A DNA stretch of 12,435 nt from DASSLY01 sp035689185. Lineage in GTDB: Bacteria; Actinomycetota; Actinomycetes; Actinomycetales; Dermatophilaceae. The notes under the pieces are model-generated. The model saw only the letters and a program-made list of their open reading frames with translations, did no database searches and had not been told where the DNA came from. The translations under genes were made by a program, and so were the position numbers. The stretch is from contig DASSLY010000028.1 in the NCBI GenBank assembly GCA_035689185.1, positions 1 to 12,435 of the forward strand, written 5' to 3'. The first letter of the stretch is position 1. Each line of letters begins with the position of its first letter. Shown in pieces: positions 1 through 7,706 of the stretch.

Positions 1-40
1 GAGGTTGTCCCGGTCCTCGTGGAACTTGAAGTGGCGGTCC
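1..40 (+). repeat. Left terminal inverted repeat of the IS256-family element
   Basis: This pairs with the reverse complement of 1438-1476. The conserved blocks are gag at the tip, tgtcccg at 6-12, gtggaacttg at 19-28 and a gtggcg-type block at 31-36; the middle is diverged and one base is gapped. Transposase binds such ends in this family. Confidence 0.8.
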
Positions 41-116
41 CCCGCCTGATGCCTGCCTTGCGGTAGGTGTTGGGCGACCGCCAAGTCGACCCGACTCAGA
101 GAACCAGGGGACCGCT

Positions 117-1427
117 GTGAAGACCGTACCCAGGAACGTGCACGTGGGGACGCAGGAGCAGGCCACGGGAGTGGCTGACCTGCCGCAGGAGATCAGCCTG
201 GCGCTGGCCGACATCGCTGGGGTGGCCCGTGAGGGGCTGCTGGCGATGAGCGTGGCGGCCGGGATGGCCGTGATGCAGACGATGTTCGAGGCCGAGATCA
301 CCGCGGTGGCCGGCGCGAAGGGCAAGCACAACCCTGACCGTGCGGCGGTGCGGCACGGCACCGGGAAGGGCTCGGTGACCCTGGGCGGGCGGCGGGTCGA
401 GGTGACCCGGCCACGGGCACGGACGCTGGACGGCCACGAGGTGCCGCTGCCGGCCTACTCGGCGTTCGCCGCCGATGACCTGCTCGGGCAGGTCGTGCTG
501 GAGCGGATGCTGGCAGGGGTCGCGACCCGCCGGCACGCCCGGATCGCCGAGCCCATCGGCGAGGCAGTCCTGCAGGGCGCCAGCTCGACGGGCCGGTCAG
601 CAGTGTCACGCCGCTTCATCAAGGAAACCGAGACCGCCCTGGCGGAGCTGCTGGCCCGCGACCTGACCGAGGAGAAGCTCAAGGTCCTGATGCTCGACGG
701 GGAGCACATGGCCGGCCGGTGCGTGATCGTCGCGTTGGGCATCACCGCGGACGGCCGCAAGCTCCCGGTCGGGCTGTGGGACGGCGCCACCGAGAACAAG
801 ACCGTCGTCCGGGCGATGCTCGCCGACCTGGTCTCCCGTGGCCTGTCCGCCGAAGACGGGCTGCTGGTCGTCATCGACGGCGCGAAGGCCTTGTCGGCGG
901 CAGTGAACGAGGTGTTCGGTGCCCAGGTGGCGGTCCAGCGCTGCACTTTGCACAAGCGCCGGAACGTCGCCGATCACCTGCCAGACAAGGAGAAAGCCTG
1001 GGTCGACGCCAAGCTCGTGAATGCCTTCAACCACCCCGACCCTGACCTTGGCCTGCGCAACGCCAAGCACCTGGCCGGGCTGCTCGACAAAGCCCACCCC
1101 GGCGCTGCGAACTCGCTGCGCGAAGGGCTGGAAGAGATGTTCACCGTCGCCCGCCTGGGCATCGACGGGCGCCTGGCGAAGACGCTGGTCACCTCCAACC
1201 CGGTCGAGTCGATGATCAGCATCGCCCGCACCACCAACCGGAACGTCACCCGCTGGCGCGACGGCCACATGGTGCTGCGCTGGACCGCCGCCGGAATGCT
1301 CAACGCCGAACGATCGTTCCGCCGGATCAAGGGCTACAAGCAGATGCCCCAACTCCTCGCTGCGCTCCACCGGCACGCTCACCCCGACACGCCCCCAAGC
1401 TCGGAAACTGTCGGAGCCGTCGCATAG
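117..1427 (+). CDS. IS256-family (Mutator-type) DDE transposase
   Basis: This 436-residue protein catalyses cut-and-paste or copy-out transposition of its own element by acting on the terminal repeats. The DDE triad of the family is visible: D194 in MLDGEH, D254 in VVIDGAKAL and E364 in TSNPVESM. C276 and H279 in the QRCTLHKRRNV block match the conserved C/H motif between the second Asp and the Glu. Length is normal for IS256 transposases (about 400-440 aa), and there is no frameshift or internal stop, so the gene looks intact and potentially active. The start is GTG at 117, preceded by a purine-rich aggggacc stretch. The C-terminal tail (residues 418-436) is proline/serine rich and runs almost to the right terminal repeat. 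No passenger gene is present in the element. GTATGC/GCATAC, a hexamer frequent in the rest of the window, does not occur in it, which fits a separate origin. Confidence 0.95.
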   Translation: MKTVPRNVHVGTQEQATGVADLPQEISLALADIAGVAREGLLAMSVAAGMAVMQTMFEAEITAVAGAKGKHNPDRAAVRHGTGKGSVTLGGRRVEVTRPRARTLDGHEVPLPAYSAFAADDLLGQVVLERMLAGVATRRHARIAEPIGEAVLQGASSTGRSAVSRRFIKETETALAELLARDLTEEKLKVLMLDGEHMAGRCVIVALGITADGRKLPVGLWDGATENKTVVRAMLADLVSRGLSAEDGLLVVIDGAKALSAAVNEVFGAQVAVQRCTLHKRRNVADHLPDKEKAWVDAKLVNAFNHPDPDLGLRNAKHLAGLLDKAHPGAANSLREGLEEMFTVARLGIDGRLAKTLVTSNPVESMISIARTTNRNVTRWRDGHMVLRWTAAGMLNAERSFRRIKGYKQMPQLLAALHRHAHPDTPPSSETVGAVA

Positions 1428-1437
1428 AGTTCACCCC

Positions 1438-1476
1438 GGATCGCCACCCAAGTTCCACACGACTCGGGACATGCTC
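1438..1476 (-). repeat. Right terminal inverted repeat of the IS256-family element
   Basis: Read on the minus strand it starts gagcatgtcccg and contains gtggaacttg, matching the left end at 1-40. It begins 10 bp after the transposase stop codon, so the element carries no extra coding sequence on this side. Confidence 0.8.
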
Positions 1477-1627
1477 GACGCCCCGTCCGCGCCGGATTGT
1501 GCAAAAACGACGCCCCCACCCCGCCCCCGACGCCCCGTCCGCGCCGGATTGTGCAAAGACGACGACCCCACCCCGCCCCGGGCGCCCCGTCCGCGCCGGA
1601 TTGTGCAAAGACGACGACCCCACCCCG
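1476..1627. repeat. Tandem 52-bp direct repeat, three copies
   Basis: The block gtccgcgccggattgtgc occurs at 1485, 1537 and 1589, exactly 52 bp apart. Copies 2 and 3 are identical over 39 bp from that point, through caaagacgacgaccccaccccg; copy 1 has two small differences. The period is not a multiple of three, so this is not a protein repeat, although reading frames cross it. The first copy begins exactly where the insertion sequence ends. No function is recognised; it could be an intergenic repeat family or a multi-site binding region. The rest of the gap to the next gene (1628-1704) shows only G+C-rich sequence with a small aaggcc/ggcctt inverted repeat at 1650-1670. Confidence 0.85.
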
Positions 1628-1704
1628 GGCGCCGCGCGCGGCCGGCCCGAAGGCCAGCCCGTAGGGCCTTACGCCCAGCGGCCTTCTCCCACCGGCGAAC
1701 TGGC

Positions 1705-1710
1705 TAGCGT
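1705..1710 (+). promoter_or_regulatory. -10 promoter element (TAGCGT) for a leaderless transcript
   Basis: TAGCGT fits the actinobacterial TANNNT -10 consensus and ends 7 nt before the GTG at 1718. That spacing places the transcription start at or next to the start codon. No Shine-Dalgarno sequence precedes the GTG, which supports leaderless initiation. No clear -35 box is seen. The same geometry (TAGGCT plus 7 nt) occurs before pdxH. Confidence 0.45.
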
Positions 1711-1717
1711 TGCCGTC

Positions 1718-2416
1718 GTGAGCGACACGGTCATCATCCCGTTCCGCTACCGCGGGCCGCCGCACTCCGGCAACGGCGGCTGGACCAGCGGGCACCTGGC
1801 ACAGCTGCTTGACGGCGGCGCGGTGACGGTGCGGTTGCGGACACCGCCGCCGCTGGACGAGGAGCTATCCGTCTCGTATGCCGATGACGGCACCGTCGAG
1901 CTCTACGACGGCGAGACGTTGGTGGCGCAGGCCTTCGCGGCGGAGCCGCTGGACCGGGGGAGCGTCCCGCGCCCCGCCAGCTTCGACGAGGCCGCGGCGG
2001 CTGGAGCGGCATACGAGGGGCTGGTCGACCACCCGTTTCCGACCTGCTTCGCCTGCGGGCTGCGCGAGGACGGGCTGGCCCTGCGGACCGGGCTGCTGTC
2101 CGGCCGCGAGCCCGTCCGGGCCGCGGCGTGGGTGCCCTCGGAGGTGACCCCGGAGGTCGTCTGGGCTGCTTTGGACTGCCCCGGCGCGTGGGCGTGCGGC
2201 GTTGCCGGCCGGGCGCTGGTGCTCGGCACGATCACGGCTGAGCTGCGGGAACTGCCTTCCGTCGCGGAGCAGCACGTCGTGATGGCCTGGCCCACCGGGC
2301 AGGAGGGCCGCAAGCACTTCAGCGGGACTGCGCTGTTCGACGCCGAGGGTCGGCTGCTGGCGCAGGCGGAGGCCATCTGGCTTGCCGTCGACGCCGGCTC
2401 CGTGCGACCCGTCTGA
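1718..2416 (+). CDS. Hotdog-fold thioesterase-like protein
   Basis: This is a 232-residue soluble protein without signal peptide or membrane segment. The N-terminal part has a GNGGWTSGHLAQLL helix region (residues 18-31) of the type seen in hotdog-fold acyl-CoA thioesterases. HPFPTCFACG (105-114) with C110 and C113 lies between two halves, and the second half carries VWAALDCPGAW (148-158) and a long beta stretch ending AEAIWLAV (217-224). The arrangement suggests two fused hotdog domains. Hotdog proteins of this kind hydrolyse or bind acyl-CoA-type thioesters, but the substrate cannot be read from the sequence. The open frame extends upstream to 1499 through the tandem repeats; the start at GTG 1718 was chosen because homologous-looking sequence begins there and a -10 box sits 7 nt upstream. 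It is isolated, with the insertion sequence on one side and non-coding DNA on the other. Confidence 0.75.
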   Translation: MSDTVIIPFRYRGPPHSGNGGWTSGHLAQLLDGGAVTVRLRTPPPLDEELSVSYADDGTVELYDGETLVAQAFAAEPLDRGSVPRPASFDEAAAAGAAYEGLVDHPFPTCFACGLREDGLALRTGLLSGREPVRAAAWVPSEVTPEVVWAALDCPGAWACGVAGRALVLGTITAELRELPSVAEQHVVMAWPTGQEGRKHFSGTALFDAEGRLLAQAEAIWLAVDAGSVRPV

Positions 2417-2430
2417 CCCTGCCGACCCGC

Positions 2431-2630
2431 TGCGGACCCGCCGCGCGCCCAGCACCGGAGCCGGTGCGTACCCCCGCCCGTCCGGTGCGGACCCGCCGCC
2501 CGCCCAGCACCGGAGCCGGTGCGTACCCCCCGCCCCGCCCGAACGCCGATCCCGGTCCGTTCCCCGGACCCCCGCCCAGACACCGACCCCCGTGCGGACC
2601 CGCCGCCCCGCCCGAACACCGGACCCGCTG
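2431..2630. repeat. Degenerate 55-bp tandem repeat with small palindromes
   Basis: The block tgcggacccgccg recurs at 2431 and 2486 (55 bp apart) and in decayed form at 2593. The first two copies share a perfect gcaccgg-ag-ccggtgc palindrome (2452-2467 and 2507-2522). The array starts 15 bp after the hotdog gene stop codon, so the palindromes could form hairpins at the end of that transcript, but no T-run follows. The period is not divisible by three and no convincing gene crosses it. Confidence 0.75.
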
Positions 2631-2661
2631 CGGGTCACGACAACGAGTGACGCAAAGAGCG

Positions 2662-2691
2662 TTGCGCTTTGGCGACCACTCGACATACGGT
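2662..2691 (+). promoter_or_regulatory. Promoter-like -35/-10 pair upstream of a mini-ORF
   Basis: ttgcgc (2662-2667) and tacggt (2686-2691) are separated by 18 bp and resemble a housekeeping sigma promoter with a TANNNT -10. The predicted start, near 2698, lies just ahead of the strong ribosome-binding site at 2703-2716. The local drop in G+C (cgcaaagagcgttgcgcttt) also suits a promoter. It was assigned by eye only. Confidence 0.4.
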
Positions 2692-2724
2692 CCAGGGACA
2701 CGAGAAAGGAGGTGGTCCGACCTA

Positions 2725-2763
2725 GTGCATACCCATCGGACGCGTGAGGTGGCTGAGCTCTAG
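2725..2763 (+). CDS. Putative 12-codon peptide with near-perfect Shine-Dalgarno
   Basis: GTG at 2725 opens a reading frame encoding MHTHRTREVAEL and stops at TAG 2761-2763. Upstream, agaaaggaggtggtcc (2703-2718) is complementary to the 3' end of 16S rRNA at about 15 of 16 positions, far more than an ordinary ribosome-binding site. The spacing from aggagg to GTG is 12 nt, which is a little long. The peptide has two His and two Arg codons but no run of one amino acid that would point to classical attenuation. No protein-coding gene follows on this strand; a structured RNA region does. It may be a leader peptide, a regulatory ribosome-loading site or a real micropeptide. I do not recognise the family. 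Confidence 0.4.
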   Translation: MHTHRTREVAEL

Positions 2764-2769
2764 CCCAGC

Positions 2770-2906
2770 CCGTTCCGCCGGCCCACCGTTTTCTCGGGAC
2801 TGCCGGCTACGGACGGAAGGGTGACGGGAATCCAACTCCGCCACCGCAGCCCGTGAGGATGTGCGCCCCGTCCAGCGCACCCGGCACCGCCGGAGCTCAC
2901 GGGCTG
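2770..2906 (+). ncRNA. Candidate structured RNA with three helical domains
   Basis: Three adjacent structures can be paired by eye. (1) 2770-2816: ccggc 2778-2782 with gccgg 2802-2806, extended by tccg/cgga and ccg/cgg across small bulges. (2) 2820-2845: ggtgacggg with ctccgccacc around the loop aatccaa, with one mismatch. (3) 2847-2906: an 11-bp perfect stem cagcccgtgag/ctcacgggctg that encloses two hairpins, gtgcgc/gcgcac (2861-2880) and ccggc/gccgg (2881-2893), making a three-way junction. The region follows a promoter-like site and the mini-ORF. The 3' end has only ttcc, so it is not a clear intrinsic terminator. The structure could also act on the minus strand, 3' of eda. No known Rfam family was recognised. 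Confidence 0.45.
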
Positions 2907-2919
2907 TTCCATGCCCGGC

Positions 2920-2980
2920 GCCCAGCGCGTCGGCCAACCGCGGCACGCCCAGCGCGTCGGTCAACCGCGGCACGCCCAGC
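2920..2980. repeat. 27-bp direct repeat, two copies plus a partial third
   Basis: gcccagcgcgtcgg is followed by ccaaccgcggcac at 2920-2946 and by the near-identical tcaaccgcggcac at 2947-2973; a partial gcccagc follows. The two copies differ at one position. The array lies 18 bp beyond the eda stop codon on the minus-strand transcript. The period is divisible by three, and on the minus strand it would read as a PRLxDALG repeat, but that frame is not continuous with eda. Confidence 0.75.
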
Positions 2981-2997
2981 CAGGCCGGCTGCGCGTC

Positions 2998-3623
2998 TCA
3001 GCGCAGCGCGGCGGCCTCCGCCGCCAAAGACTCGATCGCCGCCCAGTCCTTCGACGCCACGGCCTGCTTCGGCGTCAGCCAGGACCCCCCGACGCACCCG
3101 ACGTTGGGCAGCGCCAGGTAGTCCGCCGCGTTGGCGGGTGAGACTCCACCGGTCGGGCAGAACCGCAGATGAGGGACCGGCCCGGCTACCGCGGCCAGGT
3201 AGCCCCGCCCGCCGGACGCCTCGGCTGGGAAGAACTTCATCGCGGTCAGTCCCCGCTCGGCCAGGGTCAACATCTCCGACAGGGTGTTCGTGCCGGCGAG
3301 CAGCGGGAGGCCGGTGTCGACGCAGGCGTCCAGCAGCCGCGGGGCAACCCCTGGAGTGACGATGAACTGCGCCCCGGCCTTGGCCACCGCCACCGCGTCG
3401 TCGGCGGTCAGCACCGTCCCGGCGCCGGTCAGCATGTCCGGCACCTCGGCGGCTACCCGTTCGATGGCGGGCAGGCCGGCCGGGGTGCGCAGGGTGATCT
3501 CGATGATCCGCACCCCGCCGCGGACCAGCGCCCGCGCCAGCGGCACAGCATCGGCCACGTCGTCGATAACGACGACGGGCACGACCGGGCTTACGGCCAG
3601 GACATCCTCCCCGGTGGACAGGG

Positions 3624-3627
<4 letters not shown>
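2998..3627 (-). CDS. eda: KDPG aldolase (2-dehydro-3-deoxyphosphogluconate aldolase)
   Basis: This 209-residue cytoplasmic class I aldolase cleaves 2-keto-3-deoxy-6-phosphogluconate into pyruvate and glyceraldehyde 3-phosphate, the last specific step of the Entner-Doudoroff pathway. The family landmarks are all present: E43 in EITLRT, GAGTVL (68-73), the Schiff-base lysine K131 in MKFFPAEASGG, the phosphate-binding CPTGG (157-161) and GGSWL (180-184). Length is typical. The frame is open further upstream, giving a 268-residue version, but that part is the shadow of edd. The ATG at 3627 overlaps the edd stop as ATGA, so translation is probably coupled to edd. No intrinsic terminator with a T-run follows; a 27-bp repeat and a large stem-loop region lie beyond the stop. 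Confidence 0.95.
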
Positions 3628-5534
<1,907 letters not shown>

Positions 5535-5602
5535 GGCTGCGTCCTCAACTCGGGCTTCGGAGCCTGCACTGCCGTAGCGGCGGCGACACGCGCTGCCTGG
5601 CG

Positions 5603-5608
5603 ATTCTA
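5603..5608 (-). promoter_or_regulatory. Possible -10 element (TAGAAT) for edd-eda
   Basis: On the minus strand TAGAAT lies 5 nt after the stop of the PLP-enzyme gene and about 68 nt before the edd ATG. It is the most A/T-rich hexamer in an otherwise G+C-rich 79-bp gap. No convincing -35 box lies 16-18 bp upstream. It would allow edd-eda to be transcribed apart from pdxH. Confidence 0.4.
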
Positions 5609-5613
5609 GGGGC

Positions 5614-6768
5614 TCAGTCGTCGAGCAGCAGGTGCGCCAGGTAGTCGGCGGCCTTCACCGTGTCCCAGTCCATCGTGGCCGAGCCGACCGACAGCTCGGT
5701 CCAGCACCAGCCAGGAACCTCGCTGCGCCGGAACCGGGGGACCACGAAGGTCCGGTCCTCCTCCACGCAACGCAGCAGCCGGTCGTCCAGCTCGGCCTGG
5801 CTGGCCTCGGCGAGCAGCCGGAAGGCGGTCGCCTGCGGCGGGTCGGGGTAGACCCGCACCCCCCGGGCCACCAGCGCCTCGGCCAGCTCCAGCGCCCGCT
5901 GGCGGTACTCGCCCATCCGCGGCAGCTGCTGCCGCAGCCCGCGCAGCCCCCCCACCGCATACGGGACCATCGACGGCAGCGTGCCCCCCTGGCGCCGCCG
6001 CCACTGCCGGCTCTCCGCCACCACGTCGGCCGGACCGGCCAGCACCGCGCCCGCCAGTCCGCCGAGTCCCTTGTACAGCGAGACGTAGACGCTGTCGGCC
6101 AGCGCGGACACCTGCGCCGGGGTTCGCTCCAGCGAGGCGGCGGCCTCCCACAACCGGGCGCCGTCCAGGTGCAGCGGCACCCCTCGGTCGCGGCAGGCGT
6201 CGGAGAAGGCGACCAGCTCGGGCCAGCTCGGCAGCAGGAACCCCGCGTCCCGCAACGGCAGCTCGAGCAGCGCCGCCCCCAGCCGGCTGGGTTCGGCGGC
6301 CAGGTCCGAGGCCGTCGGGAAGGCCGCCCCCTCGCTCAGCCGGCACCAGCGGAACCCGTGCAGCAGGTGGGGTCCGTCCAGCTCGTGCACCAGCAGGTGC
6401 GACAGCCCGGGGAGCGCGACCGCACGGCATGCCTGCCGCCCGGTCCACACCCGCAGTGCCGCCTGCTGGGCCATCACCCCGGTCGGGAACATCGCGGCGG
6501 CGGGCATCCCGAGCGCGTCCGCCACCGCCTGCTCCAGCTCGCGGACCGGGCCGCCCTCCCCGTACCGGTCCCACTGGGAGGCATCAAGCCCGGCCGCCTC
6601 GTGGGCCAGGTCGCGCAGCTCCTTGGCCGGGCTGACCGGCCGGTGCCCGTGCAGTGACCGGCGCAGCCCCGGCCGGCCGGCAGCCAGCCGTGCCTCGAAG
6701 GCCTGGTCCGGTGTCAGCTGAGCCACCGGATCGACCGCGTCGAGCGGCTCGATCGGCCGAGACAGCAT
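5614..6768 (-). CDS. PLP-dependent threonine-aldolase-like / beta-eliminating lyase family enzyme
   Basis: This is a fold-type I PLP enzyme of 384 residues from the chosen ATG. The hallmark HLDGARLWEA supplies the Asp that contacts the pyridine nitrogen (D202 from this start), and SLYKGLGGLAG supplies the Schiff-base lysine (K233). Low-specificity L-threonine aldolases, which split threonine or allo-threonine into glycine and acetaldehyde, have this arrangement. However, the usual N-terminal DLRSDT-type segment is not seen; the N-terminus reads RRSLHGHRPVSPAKEL, so the substrate may differ. Start choice: an open frame runs 20 codons further, to GTG 6828, which overlaps the pdxH stop as GTGA. 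I prefer ATG 6768 because aggaggggg (6777-6785, minus strand) ends 8 nt upstream of it. Its position directly behind pdxH fits cofactor supply. Confidence 0.75.
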   Translation of the reverse strand: MLSRPIEPLDAVDPVAQLTPDQAFEARLAAGRPGLRRSLHGHRPVSPAKELRDLAHEAAGLDASQWDRYGEGGPVRELEQAVADALGMPAAAMFPTGVMAQQAALRVWTGRQACRAVALPGLSHLLVHELDGPHLLHGFRWCRLSEGAAFPTASDLAAEPSRLGAALLELPLRDAGFLLPSWPELVAFSDACRDRGVPLHLDGARLWEAAASLERTPAQVSALADSVYVSLYKGLGGLAGAVLAGPADVVAESRQWRRRQGGTLPSMVPYAVGGLRGLRQQLPRMGEYRQRALELAEALVARGVRVYPDPPQATAFRLLAEASQAELDDRLLRCVEEDRTFVVPRFRRSEVPGWCWTELSVGSATMDWDTVKAADYLAHLLLDD

Positions 6769-6824
6769 CGCCGCCACCCCCTCCTGGGTGATCTCGGACG
6801 GCTCGCCCTGGGTCGGGATGGGCG

Positions 6825-7505
6825 TCACGGCTGCCGCCGCCAGACCCGCCAGGACCCGGCGTCGTCCAGGTCACCCTCGCCGACCCGCTCGAACACCAGC
6901 CGGTCGTGCAGCCGGTTGCGCCGGCCGGCCCAGAACTCCACCTCGTCCGGGACGACGCGGTAGCCGCCCCAGGAGTCGGGGACGGGCACGTCGCCCGCGT
7001 CGCCGTGGTCGGGGAACCGGGCGGCATACCGCTCGTATGCCGCGTCGAGCTCCCCGCGGTCGCGGACCGGCTGGGACTGGCGGGAGGCCCAGGCACCGAT
7101 CCGCGAGGCCCACGGGCGACTGGCGAAGTAGGCGCTGACCTCCGCGCGCGGCAACGCCGTCGCCGTGCCGCGGAAGCGGATCGCCCGGTACATGGCCGGC
7201 CAGGTCAGCGAGGCGGCGATGCCGGGGTTGGCGCTCAGTTGCGCGGCCTTGGTGGACTCCAGGTTCGTGACGAACCCCGGCCCGGCCGGGGTGAAGAACC
7301 GCATCAGCACCGTCCGCACGTCAGGTCGCCCGTCCAAGCCGACCGTGGCCACCGACATGGCTGTCGGCTCCGGGACGTCGCCGCCCTCGGCCGAGCGGCG
7401 AACCGCCTGGTCCACCCAGCGCTGCGCCTGCTGCCACGCAGTGGGCGCCAGGTCGGCCTCCGCCAGCCCGTCCCCGAGGTACTCCACGCGCGGGGCCAGG
7501 CTCAT
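6825..7505 (-). CDS. pdxH: Pyridoxamine/pyridoxine 5'-phosphate oxidase
   Basis: This 226-residue FMN enzyme oxidises pyridoxamine or pyridoxine 5'-phosphate to PLP with O2, giving the cofactor of the neighbouring threonine-aldolase-like enzyme and of SerC. Family motifs appear in order: EPTAMSVATVG (46-56), RTVLMRFF (64-71), GFVTNLESTKAAQL (77-90), RPWASRIGAWASRQSQPV (130-147), and the C-terminal signature WGGYRVVPDEVEFWAGRRNRLHDR (179-202) that shapes the PLP/FMN site. Length is normal; the C-terminus ends WRRQP rather than the common R-L-x-P. The ATG at 7505 has no Shine-Dalgarno but sits 7 nt behind a TAGGCT -10 box, indicating a leaderless message. The gene appears to head the minus-strand pdxH, PLP-enzyme, edd, eda block. 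Confidence 0.95.
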   Translation of the reverse strand: MSLAPRVEYLGDGLAEADLAPTAWQQAQRWVDQAVRRSAEGGDVPEPTAMSVATVGLDGRPDVRTVLMRFFTPAGPGFVTNLESTKAAQLSANPGIAASLTWPAMYRAIRFRGTATALPRAEVSAYFASRPWASRIGAWASRQSQPVRDRGELDAAYERYAARFPDHGDAGDVPVPDSWGGYRVVPDEVEFWAGRRNRLHDRLVFERVGEGDLDDAGSWRVWRRQP

Positions 7506-7512
7506 GCCGCAG

Positions 7513-7518
7513 AGCCTA
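7513..7518 (-). promoter_or_regulatory. -10 promoter element (TAGGCT) for leaderless pdxH
   Basis: TAGGCT on the minus strand matches TANNNT and is followed by 7 nt and then the pdxH ATG at 7505. No ribosome-binding site lies between them. The geometry matches that of the hotdog gene at 1705-1718, which supports both calls. Confidence 0.45.
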
Positions 7519-7575
7519 CGTCGACGCGCAAACCGAGCGGCCCAGCCTCCGCGGCGACGCGCTCTCCCGACCTCG

Positions 7576-7608
7576 CCCGCGCCCTGCCCGCGCCCTGCCC
7601 GCGCCCTG
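7576..7608. repeat. 11-bp tandem repeat, three copies
   Basis: cccgcgccctg is repeated three times without mismatch at 7576, 7587 and 7598, in the divergent spacer between pdxH and the citrate synthase gene. The flanking cctcgcccg and ccggcgg sequence is similar but not part of the array. It is a likely variable-number site by replication slippage; no function is recognised. Confidence 0.8.
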
Positions 7609-7640
7609 CCGGCGGTCGTGCCGGTGCGACCAGGTGAGGG

Positions 7641-7654
7641 TTACCCCCGAGTAG
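7641..7654. promoter_or_regulatory. Possible operator palindrome upstream of the citrate synthase gene
   Basis: ttacccccgagtag is an imperfect TTAC..GTA-type inverted repeat, about 53 bp ahead of the citrate synthase start. Its two-fold layout resembles operators used by TetR-type regulators of acyl-CoA metabolism in actinobacteria, but the right half is degenerate (gtag rather than gtaa). It could also simply be part of the promoter region; cagaat (7658-7663) is a weak -10 candidate. No other strong promoter is visible in this spacer. Confidence 0.25.
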
Positions 7655-7706
7655 GGGCAGAATGTGCTCGCCGCGGCCCTTGCGCCGGGGAAGGAGCAGA
7701 CCGCAG

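Larger units (their letters stand above)
1..1476 (+). mobile_element. Complete IS256-family insertion sequence
   Basis: The element consists of one transposase gene between imperfect terminal inverted repeats. Reading in from base 1 (gag..tgtcccg) and, on the other strand, in from base 1476 (gag..tgtcccg), about 30 of 40 positions match, including a shared gtggaacttg block. The size, near 1.48 kb, and the single Mutator-type transposase fit the IS256 family, which usually makes 8-9 bp target duplications. The left flank is outside the window, so a duplication cannot be verified. The bases right of the element begin gacgcccc. The first base of the window appears to be the exact left tip, which suggests that the contig or window was cut at this repeat. 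Confidence 0.85.

Noticed and set aside
1499..1717. N-terminal extension of the hotdog protein
   Set aside because: The extension reads through the 52-bp tandem repeats as a Pro/Arg-rich low-complexity segment, and the promoter-like box lies after it.
1476..2630. CRISPR array
   Set aside because: The 52- and 55-bp units are contiguous tandem repeats without unique spacers, and no cas genes are present.
2770..2906. Cobalamin or other known riboswitch
   Set aside because: ggaa, ggtg..aatcc and gccacc stretches are loosely reminiscent of a cobalamin core, but the order and pairing do not fit the conserved architecture and no regulated gene lies downstream.
2722..2973. Minus-strand 83-codon frame with PRLxDALG repeats
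   Set aside because: It lies downstream of eda in a different frame, is antisense to the mini-ORF and structured RNA, and has no ribosome-binding site or recognisable domain.
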